A stretch of DNA of 64,000 nucleotides from Rugalucina vietnamica (GCA_964017185.1 OZ024869.1:71828315-71892314), one strand, 5' to 3'; shown: positions 49,228 through 61,614, counted from the first letter of the stretch. Notes: generated by a model not told the origin, from the sequence alone. Program-made: numbers and translations.

Positions 49228-49778
49228 TCAGTCTTTATTGTCTACGCGCCAGCGCGTAGACTACTCTAATGTTTGAGATTGACCTACTTACAAGACAACT
49301 CATACACCTCTCTACAACTGCAACTGCACAGTTTGAGTCTAGTGGCTTGACCATCGTGTTAGTAGGATTCCGGGTCGTTTCGCCAAGGACCGTGTAAACA
49401 CCCAAAAACACCCATGCAAACCTCCCTTTGGTTGGTAACATTTGTACCAATGGTGCAGTTGGTACCAAAATGGGGCAAATAGTAAAATTCGTGGAATTGG
49501 TGCATGATTGCATTCTATCTAAGCAACAACGGAATGAAATGAACCGACGGGTCAGGTATGAAAGCTTTGACCGCGCCCCACCTGTGTAGCCAATTACATT
49601 ATATCCAAGCCACGACGGAATGAAATGAACCGACAGTATTGTGACGGTCGATTGTCAGGTATGAATGCTTTGACCGCGCAGCGTTTTATTTCTGTTCAGA
49701 CAAATGCACCACGATGAAATGGGAGTACGGTCAGATTCTTTGACATTCTAATTTATATATGCGAAGCGTAGACCAAGC
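49228..49778 (-). mobile_element. Possible Helitron-like element
   Basis: On the minus strand the right boundary has a perfect hairpin (GTCTACGCGC, 2-bp loop, complement; 49240-49261), then 8 bp, then CTGA followed by T. That is the pattern of a Helitron 3' end (hairpin, CTRR, T). The other edge shares TCTACGCTTCGC. Inside are two imperfect direct repeats (49511-49578, 49595-49678; CGGAATGAAATGAACCGAC). No Rep/helicase is present. Tentative. Confidence 0.35.
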
Positions 49779-50541
49779 TTTTTGTTAAAGCTTATACTTG
49801 TAGGTTTCTTATGTTTGTATTCATTCAAATTGCCTTGATGAGGCAACAGGGCATGGTTTTCATTAGACAGGATGTTCCCATCAGTGTTCTGTAATACCTC
49901 TCCATGCCAACGGGAATGACTTGCATTGAGACCTTGGTCGAAAATGAAAAGTCAGTGAGGACAGCAAACAAAATGAAAAAACTGTGTTATTTTAGTTTTT
50001 CTGATAAATATCACTAGTATAAGAATCAAAAATAAAGTACATGTAGTTGTAAAAGTTTATAGATTTGTAAAATGATTAACGCTTTCTGTGGAAAATATTA
50101 GAAATATCTATAAATAGATCAGGGGAAACAACTGTAGAATTAGAGACTCAAAGTTGAAAATTGTTTGTTTTTCTCTTTGTGTAATTAATTATTGTTGACA
50201 ATTTCATGTTTTCCTATAATATTTTTGTTACTGCAACAAATACATAATGAAAAAATACAATTGACACCAAATAATGCAGGTATGAGTAAATTTACAAAAT
50301 TCGTAATCAGTTCGATATTAATTTAATGGCAACCAATGATAACCTGTCACAGAAGTGGAATTATGAGGTACCAAAGTGGAGCGAAGTTAAGGTTACAGCC
50401 AGCTGATCTAGGTTTTCATGAAAAATTTCAATATACATCATCAAAATTAACACATGCACCTTATCAACTCTTGTGATGACAGACAATGACAATGGAATGC
50501 ACAGCTATGACAATATTATGACTGGTGGCAATTGACCAGTG

Positions 50542-50775
50542 GAGCCGCATCGTGAGAAAACCAGATTTTTGCCTATGCGAAAACAAAGGCGCAGATCAGC
50601 TTCGCAGTAACTGCGAAGCTGATCAGCACCTTTGTTTCCGCTACATGGCTAGTACAATTTCTTTTCCTCTTAATTCCGAAATTCCAAGCTTCTAGCCTGC
50701 TTCTGAGACTGTACAGGTCGGTTTGTGTCAGACCTGGTCGGAAACCCCGAAGACCAGTTTTCTCGCGTCGAGGCT
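50542..50775 (+). mobile_element. MITE family A, copy 17
   Basis: GAGCCGCATCG...CGAGGCTC, 234 bp, flanked by AGTG on both sides. The stem is GCTTCGCAG / CTGCGAAGC. Confidence 0.92.
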
Positions 50776-51294
50776 CAGTGCATTGTTATGACATAATGCA
50801 ATGGGGGTAGGTGTTTGTTTTGACAAAACCAAGAGAACATACTTTTGCCCTTTTGTCATGATGGTTGCCTTTTACAAAATTGTCTAATATTATGTTACAA
50901 TATGGATTAGAGTTTACTTGACTTTAGTGTCACAGAAAGAATTTGAAATAAAAAAATGGAACCATTGGATACTATCAAAAAGATGTTCCATTTCGTTCTG
51001 TTGGAGATCACTGATTTAGAGTAAGCCGTTAAAATACAGGTTATATTTTTTGTGACGTTTTGCAAGCTGTGTGTTTCAAATGTCAAAATAAGTTGATTTT
51101 AAAATTGTGCATACAATTTCTTACATGTAGTTCTATAAATAATGCTTACACTCTTTAATGTGATTTTAACCAAATTATGACAGGTTGTGATTGATTTGCA
51201 TCTTCCTCTCACCTGAACCTGCTGTAGGTGTGATTAATAACACCAAGATGTACTGTTTCATTAAAAAATGTGAAGAATTGATTGTTTCTTTACA

Positions 51295-51812
51295 GTATCT
51301 ATCTATCTATCTTCTGATACTGAGTCGATCAATTTCTGATCATCACCTCAGGTGTGGGGTGGGTGGCTAAATTTAGAATTTAGTCAAGGGAGAAAAAAAC
51401 ATTTGGGGTGGACCATTAAAACTATTTACAAGATATAGATAGAGGCATGCTAAAACACATGCCTCTGGGCCTATGATTAAATAGAAACCTTAAATTCCTC
51501 AATGGTCTTAGATGAGACCACTGAAGAAGGGAGACTATTCCAAACCGAAATAGTTCTGGGGAAAAATGAGTTTTTCAGGGCATCACTATAGGCAAATTGT
51601 CTTGTATACTGTAATTCATGCGATGCCCGAGTTCGCCTTAGGTTGGGTGCCGGGGTCAGGTATTTGTCTTTATCAAGAGACACTGTACCGGAGTGTATCT
51701 TGTAGAAGAAGGTTAATGAGGACCGCTCTCTGCTGGACTGCAGGGATGGCCACTCAAGCTCGTCAAGCATATCACCGACGCTACTGGAGTTCCTCCATCT
51801 CCTGAATAACCT
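51295..51812 (-). pseudogene. LINE (non-LTR retrotransposon) 3' fragment
   Basis: A reverse frame, 51477 to about 51807, encodes the end of a reverse-transcriptase polyprotein: RNSSSVGDMLDELEWPSLQ, then FYKIHSG, then NSFFPRTISVWNSLP and VVSSKTIEEFK. The LGWxSLxxRR / FFPRTxxxWNxLP pattern is typical of jockey/CR1-type elements after the RT domain. A 3' UTR ends in a (GATA)n run at 51298-51312. The rest of the element is absent (5' truncated), so it is not functional. Confidence 0.85.
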
Positions 51813-51861
51813 GCTGTAGGGAAAAAAAAAGAAAAAAAGAAAAGAACTAGCAAAAAATCAG

Positions 51862-51900
51862 CCCCCCCCCCCCCCCCCCCCCCCACACACACACACAAAA
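51862..51900. repeat. Poly-C (23) plus AC run
   Basis: 23 consecutive Cs followed by (AC)n. G-rich on the minus strand and prone to slippage and sequencing error. Confidence 0.95.
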
Positions 51901-52734
51901 GACACACACAAAAGTTTATCTTGCTTTGGAATGGGAGCTCCAGGTAGCAGGGGGTAGAGTTTAAAAATAAGATGGCAAAATTTAATGAGATGTGGGGAGG
52001 AATGGGCACAATGACTACATAAATTTTGTCAAAATGGAAGCAAAAATTCTTTCTTGTTTTCCTTTCAAATGTATTCTCCTTTTCTTCAGAAGTCACCCCT
52101 TACAGAAGGTTACTTATGTCCATATTTTTACAGAATGTATAAACTTGAAACTGGCTAAAAAGTCTAAATACATAGCCTAGTGTGAAAGCCACATACAGTG
52201 TTGTGTATCAAATGATTGTGAGTGAAAGGTGAGAAATCAAACATAAAATTATGTCCTGACAGAGGAATGCGCCCAAGGCAAGATGTGACTGCCCTATAAA
52301 ATAAAGCATAAAATGATGATGGTAAGAAAACTTATCCGCTGTGGAAATTGTCTAATTTGTGGTTAAGAGAGATTGGCCTGCTCATGATCAGCTCCTTATG
52401 CTTGAGAATAAACATGGACAAAAAAAAAAGGGCAAAACAACAACGTGATAAGATCATGCAAAAATAGCCTATGGATGTGTGTCTTCTGTCCACCACATGG
52501 ATGAACTGCTGTTGGGTTAATGAAAAACTAGGTTTTATGTTTGTTTACTTTGAATGTAAAATAAAGCAAAGTTTGTTTATACAGTGATTTTTGTTAACAT
52601 TTTAAAGAGATTTTCACCTTATAAATGTTTTCATTCCCTCTGACAGAGTAAAGGGAGGCTTTGGTGTCCAGTTCATTAAATTTTCCTTAGTTAACCTCCT
52701 ACTCTATTTCTGGAACACTTTCAGTAGACCCAGA

Positions 52735-52977
52735 CCAGGCCCCGAGGTTATAAAACTTTTTTCATGCTCAACTCAGCTGAGCTTAAAATTTCGGATGCTC
52801 ATAAAATTACTGAAATAGCCTATATGAATTGAAATTTCAGGTCTAGATCACAATATCCTGTAATTTATCCTGCCCAATTTATCCAACAATTGTTGGCATT
52901 TTAACATTTATGAGCAGGATAAATTTTAGTCTCAGCTGAGCTGAGCATGAAAAAAGTTTTATAACCTCGGGACCTGG
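52735..52977. mobile_element. MITE with 47-bp terminal inverted repeats
   Basis: Ends CCAGGCCCCGAGGTTATAAA and complement agree at 45 of 47 positions, through CATGCTCAACTCAGCTGAG. 243 bp. The reverse frame over it (EVIKLFSCSAQL) is an incidental translation of the repeat. Confidence 0.88.
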
Positions 52978-54123
52978 AAATACTGGAAGGCATACTGTAT
53001 AGGACCAGAAAAAGCTCTGTTGCATCCCTCGTAAGATATACATGTACCTATACATTATCCTAGTATCACTGTCCGGACATACCAGGGGTGACGGTAGCTT
53101 GGTTGTACTGAAGGGGCAAATGAAGCAGCATCCAGGCTCTTTCATTTTTGTAGTAAATCCAGCCACCCAAAAACGAGACCCTAAAGTTTAATAGTACTGA
53201 AAGTGCAAGTCCTATAGGAGAATGACCACAAAATTTGGTTGTGGTTGCAATAAATTGTTGCCGACTGGGTCATGAAAGTGATGTTCCCTTGTGAGTCACT
53301 ACATAAAATTGTTTTGATTAGAAACAATATCCTGTGTAACAATATTCACTGACCTCAAATACAACATGATTATATGGGAAAAGGACACAGAATTATATAA
53401 ACATTAGTTTAATGGAATGAAATATGCATAGTTTAATGTGCTTTTCAAGTTTTCAAATTGAATGTTTTCAGCCAAACTTTGACTGAAATGTGCTGGATAG
53501 CATTTTAAGACAATGAGAATTCAAAGATGTCAGGATGATGCAGGCTGGCTGTTCACATTCCATAAAAGCATTAAGTTTTGAGTTGCATTGTAATGGGTTT
53601 CCATAAGCAGGTAAGACACAAGGAGACTGTATTCATAAAATCAGGAACAGAAACAGGAAGAGGCACTGGAGGAACCTTGAATTTTCAATTTATGGAAATG
53701 AACATTTAATATAAGGTATTGTTTGTTTTCACATTGCGCAGAAGAAGTAAGACAGTCATGTCACAATATCTTGCCTTGCAGCGCTTAGATATTTGAAACT
53801 TCACAACACTAATATATTCATGTACGATATTTGCATCAATTTGCAGGGATAATTAACATGATCAGACAAGGTTGAACAGAGCCAGGGGCCACAAGCTTAC
53901 AATGTAACAATATTACGAAAAAAGTTGGGTGAAAATCATTGCTCCATTATAGGTTGGAGATTTTTCCAGCTTTTTAAAAAGCTTATGCTTGTACTACTAG
54001 GTTTATTGTTTCCCTTTGTGGTATTATGAATGGACTGGGATGGAATCCAATATGTGTCTGTTATTGATTTTCTGATTTTTCTTTTGGGATTGACAACAGA
54101 AATAATACTAAAATCCTTATCTG

Positions 54124-54371
54124 GGCCCATTTGTTCAAAACTTTGTTAGCTTAACTTCATCGTTAAGACCTCAACTCCTTAAGTAAATGCCAACTACATA
54201 AGCAAATACACTGTTATTATTTTGTTGATAAAATGTGAGAATCCTTTGCAATGCAATGCAAAGGATTCTCACATTTTATCAACAAAAAATAACAGTGTAT
54301 TTGTAATATTGCCATTTGAAATTTTAACAAATTGTTAACTAATGACATCGTTAATTTTGAACAACTGGGCC
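54124..54371. mobile_element. MITE family D, copy 2
   Basis: GGCCCATTTGTTCAAAA...TTTTGAACAACTGGGCC, flanked by CTG on both sides, 248 bp. The central palindrome is the same as in copy 1 (AAATACACTGTTATT, ATCCTTTGCA). Confidence 0.9.
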
Positions 54372-55549
54372 CTGCTCCACAACAAAATTTGCTGTGCAGG
54401 AATAATTATTGTAAGATTTGAAGAACCATGTGGGACAGGCCATGAAATATGCTCTTTGGAATATTTTCTTATTGCATTTTGTGTGTCTTGGGGGTGGATG
54501 GATGGGATGTGGATAAAGAGTATAAGAGTGATTGATTTGACTTCTTGATGCAAGATGCGTGAATAATGTGCCAGACTTTGCATTTGTTTCCACTTTAAGA
54601 TGGGCAGAGCACAATGCAGGGAGCTGAAAGCAGGCTTTCATTTGTTGTGGCGCATTAAGTTTGCAATAGGAACAGCACATATGGGAGTAAAAATGTCATT
54701 TCATTGTGAAATTGTTAAATGTCAAATAAACTAGGTGACTAACAAAACATTGTTAAGTCAGTTACATTTTGTCCAAAACAGGTCATCCCTCTATTGTGCT
54801 TATTATATGGTAAAATTCCTAAATATTTGAGCAAGAAAAAAAATCGGCCTATAATATAACTACGATGCCACCAACCAGTTAATAGAGAAAAAGATTTTAA
54901 AACTGAGTTACCATTCCAAGACCTTATTAGTAGCAGAGTCTGATCAGGGTTTAAACAACTTGTATACTGATAAAAGTTACAAGTCCAAAACACTTGAGAC
55001 ATGTATGGTAAATCGCCAAATTCCACGAAAGATTAATTTGGATTATTATGATTAATGTTTTATAAAGCGCAGATAATGAACGTAATGTTTAAGCTATTTT
55101 CAATCAATATTGATGATTTGTTCTTTTATACCGATTCAGTGAATCATTGTTGGCGGAAAAATTACTCGGACAATATTGTTAAAAGCCGCAATTTCTTGAC
55201 TTTATTTGATTAACTGAGTGTTATATGTTCACATAGAAGTGCTTGCAATAAATGTTTATAATCATTTCAATAAAACAAATACCACAAAATTGTTCATATT
55301 TGTGGAGCTTTAAATTCAAAGTGGAGGAATAAATAAAAGTTACATGCTGGAAATCATTTCACTTTTCTTCACAAATGTTTATAGGTAAGCCATGTGGTTG
55401 TACAGTGCCTTTCACTTTCTACTCCATATTTGATAATACTTCTGGAGTAGAGGGGGTGCCTTATCTGGATACTATTAGGGCCAAAAGGTAGCCAGCTGGA
55501 AAAAAAAAACAAAACACTGCGCTGTGCCATATCTGACGTTCCCATTGTT

Positions 55550-55900
55550 ACAGTACAGTCCAGGGGGATTTTCACCAGTCGCCCACCTCCGTGGAGAGGG
55601 GGCTGCAAGAAAAAGGATTAAAATTTTAATATCCACAGCAGAAACGCCCTAGTCGGCGGGATTGCGGAGTAAAAAAATCTGCGGCGGGGTAAAGAAGTAG
55701 AAATTTAATCGTCCGCGCTTACCTATATGGAATTATACAGGTAACGGGAGGATCCTCCGCGGATCCGCCGCAATCCGCGGCGGGATTAAAATATTCCGCA
55801 GTGGGATTATAAGTGGACCGGTGAGCGGGATTGCGGGGGGCTCAAAGAAATTGTCCGCAGGGGTGGGCGGGCTGGTGAAAATCCCCCTGGACTGTACTGT
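55550..55900. mobile_element. MITE with 29-bp perfect terminal inverted repeats
   Basis: ACAGTACAGTCCAGGGGGAT through CACCAG is repeated exactly in inverse at 55872-55900. The 351-bp element is GC-rich for this region, with recurring GCGGGATTGCGG / CCGCGGATCC motifs. It ends 119 bp before exon 56020. GTAC next to AGTCC at both ends may be the target duplication, but it is palindromic and therefore ambiguous. Confidence 0.9.
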
Positions 55901-56019
55901 ACCTTTGAAAGGATGATTAAAATTCTGGAAGAATTATATTACAGGTTGAAAAAATGAATTGAAATTTCATTGGATCATAGTTTTGGCTGTGATAATTATT
56001 TGTTTCCATCTCTTTTCAG

Positions 56020-56685
56020 TCCTGCAGCACCAGTCGGCAAGAATGACACCATGGTAACTGGCACACCTATCTACCAGAACCTTGGGGAATACCCACGGCG
56101 TCCCCCACCCCCAGTCCCTGGGGTGAGCACCGATGATCAACAACCACCTGCTCTACCCCCTAGATCATACCAGGCTCGATTCACAAGCAGCAAATCTGAA
56201 TCTTTCTTGTTCGCTAAAATTGATCCGAAACAGGCAGAAGAGATTCAGGATGCTGCACAAAAGGAGTTTGTGGGTCATAAAAAGTGGGAGAATTCACCGC
56301 GGGAGGATGCGTATGCAGATATGTTACGTAAACAGGCGAGGAGATATTCACATCAGCCTATGACAATGCAAGTGCTAGCGACTAAGTCGCCGATACAGGT
56401 GTCAATGTCGCAGTCATTCAAACAAGAACCTGTTGAGCCATCAGAGGCTAAACCATTACAGAAATTTACATCGCCATCCGCAAAATCAGACAGTGATTCA
56501 GTTACGGAATTAGCTTCTCCTCCCCAGAAACGTGATACCGCTAGTCCTAGTCTGGATTTACCTCCCGTGCCAACGCCATTGAAGAATGGGGTGGTAGAAA
56601 TGAAAGTGGATTTGAACGAGACGGCAGATTTCCCCCCACCCCCGGCAGAGTTTGCTGAGGAAGCAAACTCACATACAAATGATGG
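56020..56685 (+). CDS. Shroom exon with Pro-rich SH3-type and EVH1 ligands
   Basis: A 666-nt exon after TCTCTTTTCAG. One base completes Ser, then 221 codons, then GG before the donor GTAGGT. Phase 2 is carried on to exon 61879 (GG+A = Gly). Two Pro-rich stretches sit near the start, RRPPPPVPG and PPALPPR, the second resembling an SH3 ligand. A conserved-looking charged block follows (FLFAKIDPKQAEEIQDAAQ and EDAYADMLRKQARRY). Near the end, at 56630-56644, is FPPPP followed by acidic residues, the core ligand of Ena/VASP EVH1 domains. An EVH1 site is known in vertebrate Shroom3, and this one lies before ASD2 as expected. A 351-bp MITE ends 119 bp upstream. Confidence 0.9.
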
Positions 56686-57159
56686 GTAGGTATCGGTCAT
56701 CAGATGAGTTGCTTTGGCACAAACCGGCCTGTTTATATGGTTTCTGATTCAGTTTGACACAAACCTTAAGCTTGCAGTACAGTGTTAGCTAGCATTAGGG
56801 ATTTTACTGTCCCAAGAGCTCATGACACACCTCATAAGCTACTTGACTGTCCATATATTGCAAAACTAAAAATGCTTGTTATTTGTACAGCTGATGTGCA
56901 CCTTGTTTTATGTATATGCAGAAATTCACTTTTTAAGAAACAACAACAACAACAACAAAACAACATTTTAGCATTTGCGAGAAGTACACACACTTAGCAT
57001 GTCTTTGTTTTAAACTTGTAGTCTCTGTCCCATGCATGTAAGAGATGATGCTAAGGGAAAGTACTCTTTTCAAGACCAAAGCAGTAATCTTTCTGGAATT
57101 ATAGTTTTGGGTATGAAAGTTCAAAATGAGTAATCATGATAAGCTCCAGGTTAAAATAT

Positions 57160-57391
57160 GAGCTGCCTCGTGGGAAAACCAACAATGTGGTTTCCGAACA
57201 GGCTTGACACAAACCGGCATGTACAGTCACTGAGAAGAGCTAGAAGCTTGAAATTTCAGATTTAAGAAGAAAACTTTTGTAATATCCGTGTAGCGAAAAC
57301 AAAGGCGCTGATCAGCTTCGCAGTTACTGCAAAGCTGATCTGCGCCTTTGTTGCGCCTAGGCAGATTGTTGGTTTTCCCATGTGGTGGCTC
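57160..57391 (-). mobile_element. MITE family A, copy 18
   Basis: GAGCTGCCTCG...GGTGGCTC, 232 bp, flanked by ATAT. The stem is GCTTCGCAG / CTGCAAAGC. Confidence 0.9.
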
Positions 57392-60300
57392 ATATATTAT
57401 TAAAATGCATCCTTGTACCTTTATCATACATTTCGTAAAGTGTCATATTTGATATAAAATCTTTGGCTTTTTACCAAAATATATAAACAGATATGTGTCT
57501 CATTCATAAAATATTTAAATGTAAGCTCATCTCTGATATCATTTAGCTTTCTTATGAAAAAGTGCATTTAAACTAAAAGGTATTGAGAAATTGGCTTGCA
57601 GACCACCTACATGTAATTAGACCAGTCTAACCCCCAATATAAGCTAGCAGAAAGAAACTTCAACTTTAGAAAACCTGCATCTTGGGCATTTTGAATGAGA
57701 GGCTGATCTGTTCCTGTGTGATTTTGGTCTGGCTGAAGACAGTTTGTTTGAAGGCTTGTTTCAGATATATACAATGTACATTGTGCATGTAGGTATTATT
57801 AATGAATTGGTAGGAATTAATAATCAGAATTTCATCAAGATGACCTGTATTTTGATTTCCCAGCTAGGTCCAACGAAAACTTGGACAAACAGATATATAA
57901 GAATAGACTGGCCCCCGTCCTATGTTCACTATCACCCTATCATACCATGTTCTATAACCTCCATAAATATTTTCTTGTATGAGTTACCCCTCTTCTTAGG
58001 CTCAGAACAAACTCAGCCATCAGAAGATTTTGTGCATGTTTTTCTGATAAAAACAAAAGTTTGACGACGGGAGCCAGTCTAATATAAGAACTAAAGTAGC
58101 TTAATTTGTTATTTAAAGCTTGTAAACATTGTAAGTAGAAGAATTTACTGAGCTATTAAAGATACTGAAATTAATGATCATGAAAATATACTTAAAATTA
58201 TCTCAAAACAAACTCTTCAAACTGGATGAAATGCACTCAATATTACATTTCTTGAAGATATGTACAGTCAAAGGGAGATAATTGGGATATTTTGAGATGT
58301 AAAGATACATGTACCTGTATATTGTCAGTTTTGACATCTTAGTTGTTCTACAGTCCACCATCAGGTGGTTTATTTTGATGCTTCTGATATTTCTGATAAA
58401 GGAATAAAAACTCATTAATCATCAAATCATAGTAATCAAAATATAATTGAATTTGTCCTTTTGAGAGAATCCAAACAGTCAAAACATTTTCCCTTTTTAT
58501 ACTATCAAAATTTCGTAGTTGTATTAATAAATTGGCCTTCCCTGAATTTGGATAAGTCCAGCATTCCATAGTGCAAAGAATTACTGAAAGTTACAAGGAA
58601 TTGATATGAATTCAGAATTGTTACCACATCAGAACCAAAATCCAGTCCCTTGTTCTTGAAGCCAAAGTGTGAAGATATAAATGAGAATTTCAAACTAGAT
58701 TTTGTAATTTTATTAAATCAAATACATGTATTTAGTTAATTATTTTGCACAGCTCTTTTCTTAAAGGTGGCCAGGATAAATGCAAAAATTGAAGGATTTT
58801 AATATTATTAATGGATTCGTATTTATCAGCATTTTACTGAACAATAGTTTTCAACTGGACCATGTGAACTGTTTTTAATTTCCTTTTTATTTTGGACCAC
58901 ATTTTTAACCTCTGAATCATCAGTTGACCAACCATAATATTGTTGACAGCAACATAAACACAGTGTTAGATTTTCTAGTAATTGTATGTTGGACATTATC
59001 CTCTAAGGGTGGTCTTTAGCAGGGCAACTTTTATGTGCCTGTGACAATAAGATGTTACAAGCTGATTACAGGTATAAAGGGACTAGGAATTTATGAGGTT
59101 TTTGTTGGTCATTTGGACTTGGACAAACAATAATAGCAAAGGTATAGTAGCTTTGTTGCACCAAAATGTGTGAACATGTGTTAGGGGTGTGATACTGACA
59201 TCTGTTACTGTTCGGAATTTTTGTTGATATCAAAAATTTAAAATTTTTCGGATTAAGAAATCAGTATTTAGGACAAGTGTGCCATGTCATTCATAAGTTA
59301 ATTTTGAGTGTGCCATTCATAAGTAAATTTTGACTTATTGTCTCATACATACATACACTGTATGCAAGCTATAAATAAGTTCTGCTTGTTTGTGCACCAT
59401 CTTGAGGTTCTGCTATATAACTTTAATGCTTTTGTCAATTTAGTAAGTGCTAAATAAATGAGATATGTGAATAATTTCTGCTGTTTGTTGATAATCCATT
59501 TTCTACTGCATATTTTACTCTGAATAGATTGTTTACAGAAGTTGAGAGAATGTTTTCATTCCCAAATTAATGCCAAAAAGTCTGTTTTCATTTCAACCAA
59601 GGGAAAATATAATAAATAAATGAGTTTGGTAAATCAGAAATTAATTTTTGGCATACAGTAGTTTCCACAAAATCAGTACTAGATTGATCCAGGGCAGGGA
59701 CTGGAGGAAGGATTCGTAGAAAAGGGAGTTAATCTAGCTACCAAGAGGCTTTTGTTTTAAGCTCAAATTTGTCAAAGTATGAAAAAATGAAATACATACA
59801 TGAACATTTGTAGAGAAACCCCCTCTATGGACGGGCAAACCCCATCCTTCATACTAGCGGCACCTATAATAGATCTGCGCAGATGATTTAGGCAAATGGG
59901 TTCTAGCACTCTCCCAAAAGCAAAATTTACAAAAAATTGTAAATATTTTGATTCAGATGTAGTATTTTTGTAGTAAATTTGGTAAAAAAAAAGATGCACC
60001 CATTACTTACTTTTACTATCCAGTAGCTAAAATAACTGCTCTGTGTACAGAATAGGAAGTCTTATCTATAGCGGGAATCTTCAAGTTTCCCCAACCGTGC
60101 AATAAACTACATTGAACCGAAACCTACAGGTGGAAATTAAATTGCTCCTGGACTCCGAACTTGATAAGATATACATGCAAAGGAAAGAAGCAATTCAGTT
60201 TGCAATATTTTGGACAAAGAGTAGAAATATATTAGTTGTGTGTCAAAACAATGCCAGAAAATTCAGTTCCATTTTTTTCATTTCGCACCAGGATACATAC

Positions 60301-60456
60301 ATAGTAACAACAGGAGAAACAATTTTATTTGATTTTTGTTGACTTGGCCATAAATCATTCTAACGAATTATCTATGGAATAATTCAAGATTTCAATAAGG
60401 ATGTCTGCATTTCATCGCTGGGGAGTAAGGTACTGTGACAATTTTCTTACATTTTT

Positions 60457-60727
60457 CATTACGAAAACTTGCCCATGAGATACAGGGATTTTTTCATATG
60501 CAAAAGTTGTAAATTTCATTGGAAAAATTTCGATATTTTTAATATTTTTGCTCAAAACATAGATTATGGGTACACATTAGAACCCCCTTGCTGAGGCAGT
60601 TCTAACAAGTACCCACAATCTATGTTTTGGATCAAAAACAAGAATACCCCTGCATACCCCAGTTTTGCTCTATAAAAGCGATGTTTAAGGGGGTATAAAC
60701 TTCACGGACAATTGTTTTCCTGTCATG
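60457..60727 (+). mobile_element. MITE family B, copy 5
   Basis: CATTACGAAAAC... to TTTTCCTGTCATG. The palindrome has diverged, with AACCCCCTTGCTGAGGCAG at its centre. Confidence 0.82.
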
Positions 60728-61079
60728 ATCTGATGAATATCACATGACCAGTGTTAATATCACTTAAAATCAAATCATTAAACATGATGACGTAATGACA
60801 ATTTTAATTTAATTATGCCCCCTTGAGGCATGCATCTGTCACCAATATGCACAATTTACGCAGTAATACTGCACATTATACAGGAAGTGCACCCAGATTA
60901 TGTTTCTGATAAATTTTAATTTACCTCATTTTGAAAATATAAACAAATTCAGAATAAGGAATATTACATTAGGAAGAGAATTTTGCATTAGTAGCAGGAA
61001 AGGTATTTGATGATTAAACTTTAAATTTTAACCAAGAAATTTACGATATTTAAAATAAAAAAAAAGTTTGATGGAAGTG

Positions 61080-61348
61080 CATTACGAAAACACGCCCAAG
61101 TAATATACAGATTTTTCTTAAGTTGTAAAACTTAAAAAATTTCAGTAGAAAATCTTTGATATTTTTTCTTCTTTTTGCTCAAAACGCATACGTTAGAACC
61201 GCCTCGCAGAGGAGGTTCTAACGAGTACCCACAATCTATGTTTTGGAGCAAAAATAAGAAAATTAGGTATACCCCTGCATTCCCCAGTTTTGCTATGTAA
61301 AAGTGCGGTATAAGGGGGTATACATTTCACGGACATGTTTTCCTGATG
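61080..61348 (+). mobile_element. MITE family B, copy 6
   Basis: CATTACGAAAACACGCCC...GGACATGTTTTCCTGATG. The left stem arm is partly deleted after CAAAACGCATACG. Confidence 0.85.
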
Positions 61349-61614
61349 GTTACCATACATTTTTTTCTGTATAAAGCATACTCTCTAGGTCTTAATGAAG
61401 TTGGTGCTGAGCTGGAGACTTTCTGGCTGAGTTTTATATGGTTCCTCTCATGAAAATTAATTGTAGATCTATTTCTATAGATTCCTATCTAAATGATTCT
61501 GTAGTGCTTTCATATCAGGAGGGTGCCTGTTTAATTGAGTATCATGATATCTTTATATGATGGCTATATGAAATTAACAAGTTACCATAGTTTCTCTAAA
61601 ATTTCCAGGGTAGC

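Larger units (their letters stand above)
36368..56019 (+). other. Long intron with MITEs, palindromes and candidate alternative start
   Basis: Begins GTAAGC and ends TCTTTTCAG. It holds family A copies 14-17, family C copies 2-3, family D copy 2, palindromes at 38450-38640, 40546-40580 and 41302-41484, the TTAA-flanked element, a LINE tail, SINEs and two single-copy MITEs. It also holds the candidate alternative first exon at 42965-43056. I see nothing in 37440-38180, 39110-40060, 43640-44345, 44760-46280, 47130-48040, 48320-49225, 49800-50540, 51900-52730, 53000-54120 and 54380-55545, beyond occasional short A-rich or C-rich runs. Confidence 0.8.

Noticed and set aside
51477..51770. 97-codon reverse frame as an independent gene
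   Set aside because: It is the 3' coding end of a truncated LINE, with an RT-tail motif and a GATA tail.
3332..57427. Recurring peptides such as ENKGADQL and EADQRLCFRYTD in many short frames
   Set aside because: They are translations of the family A palindrome in different frames and orientations, not a protein domain.
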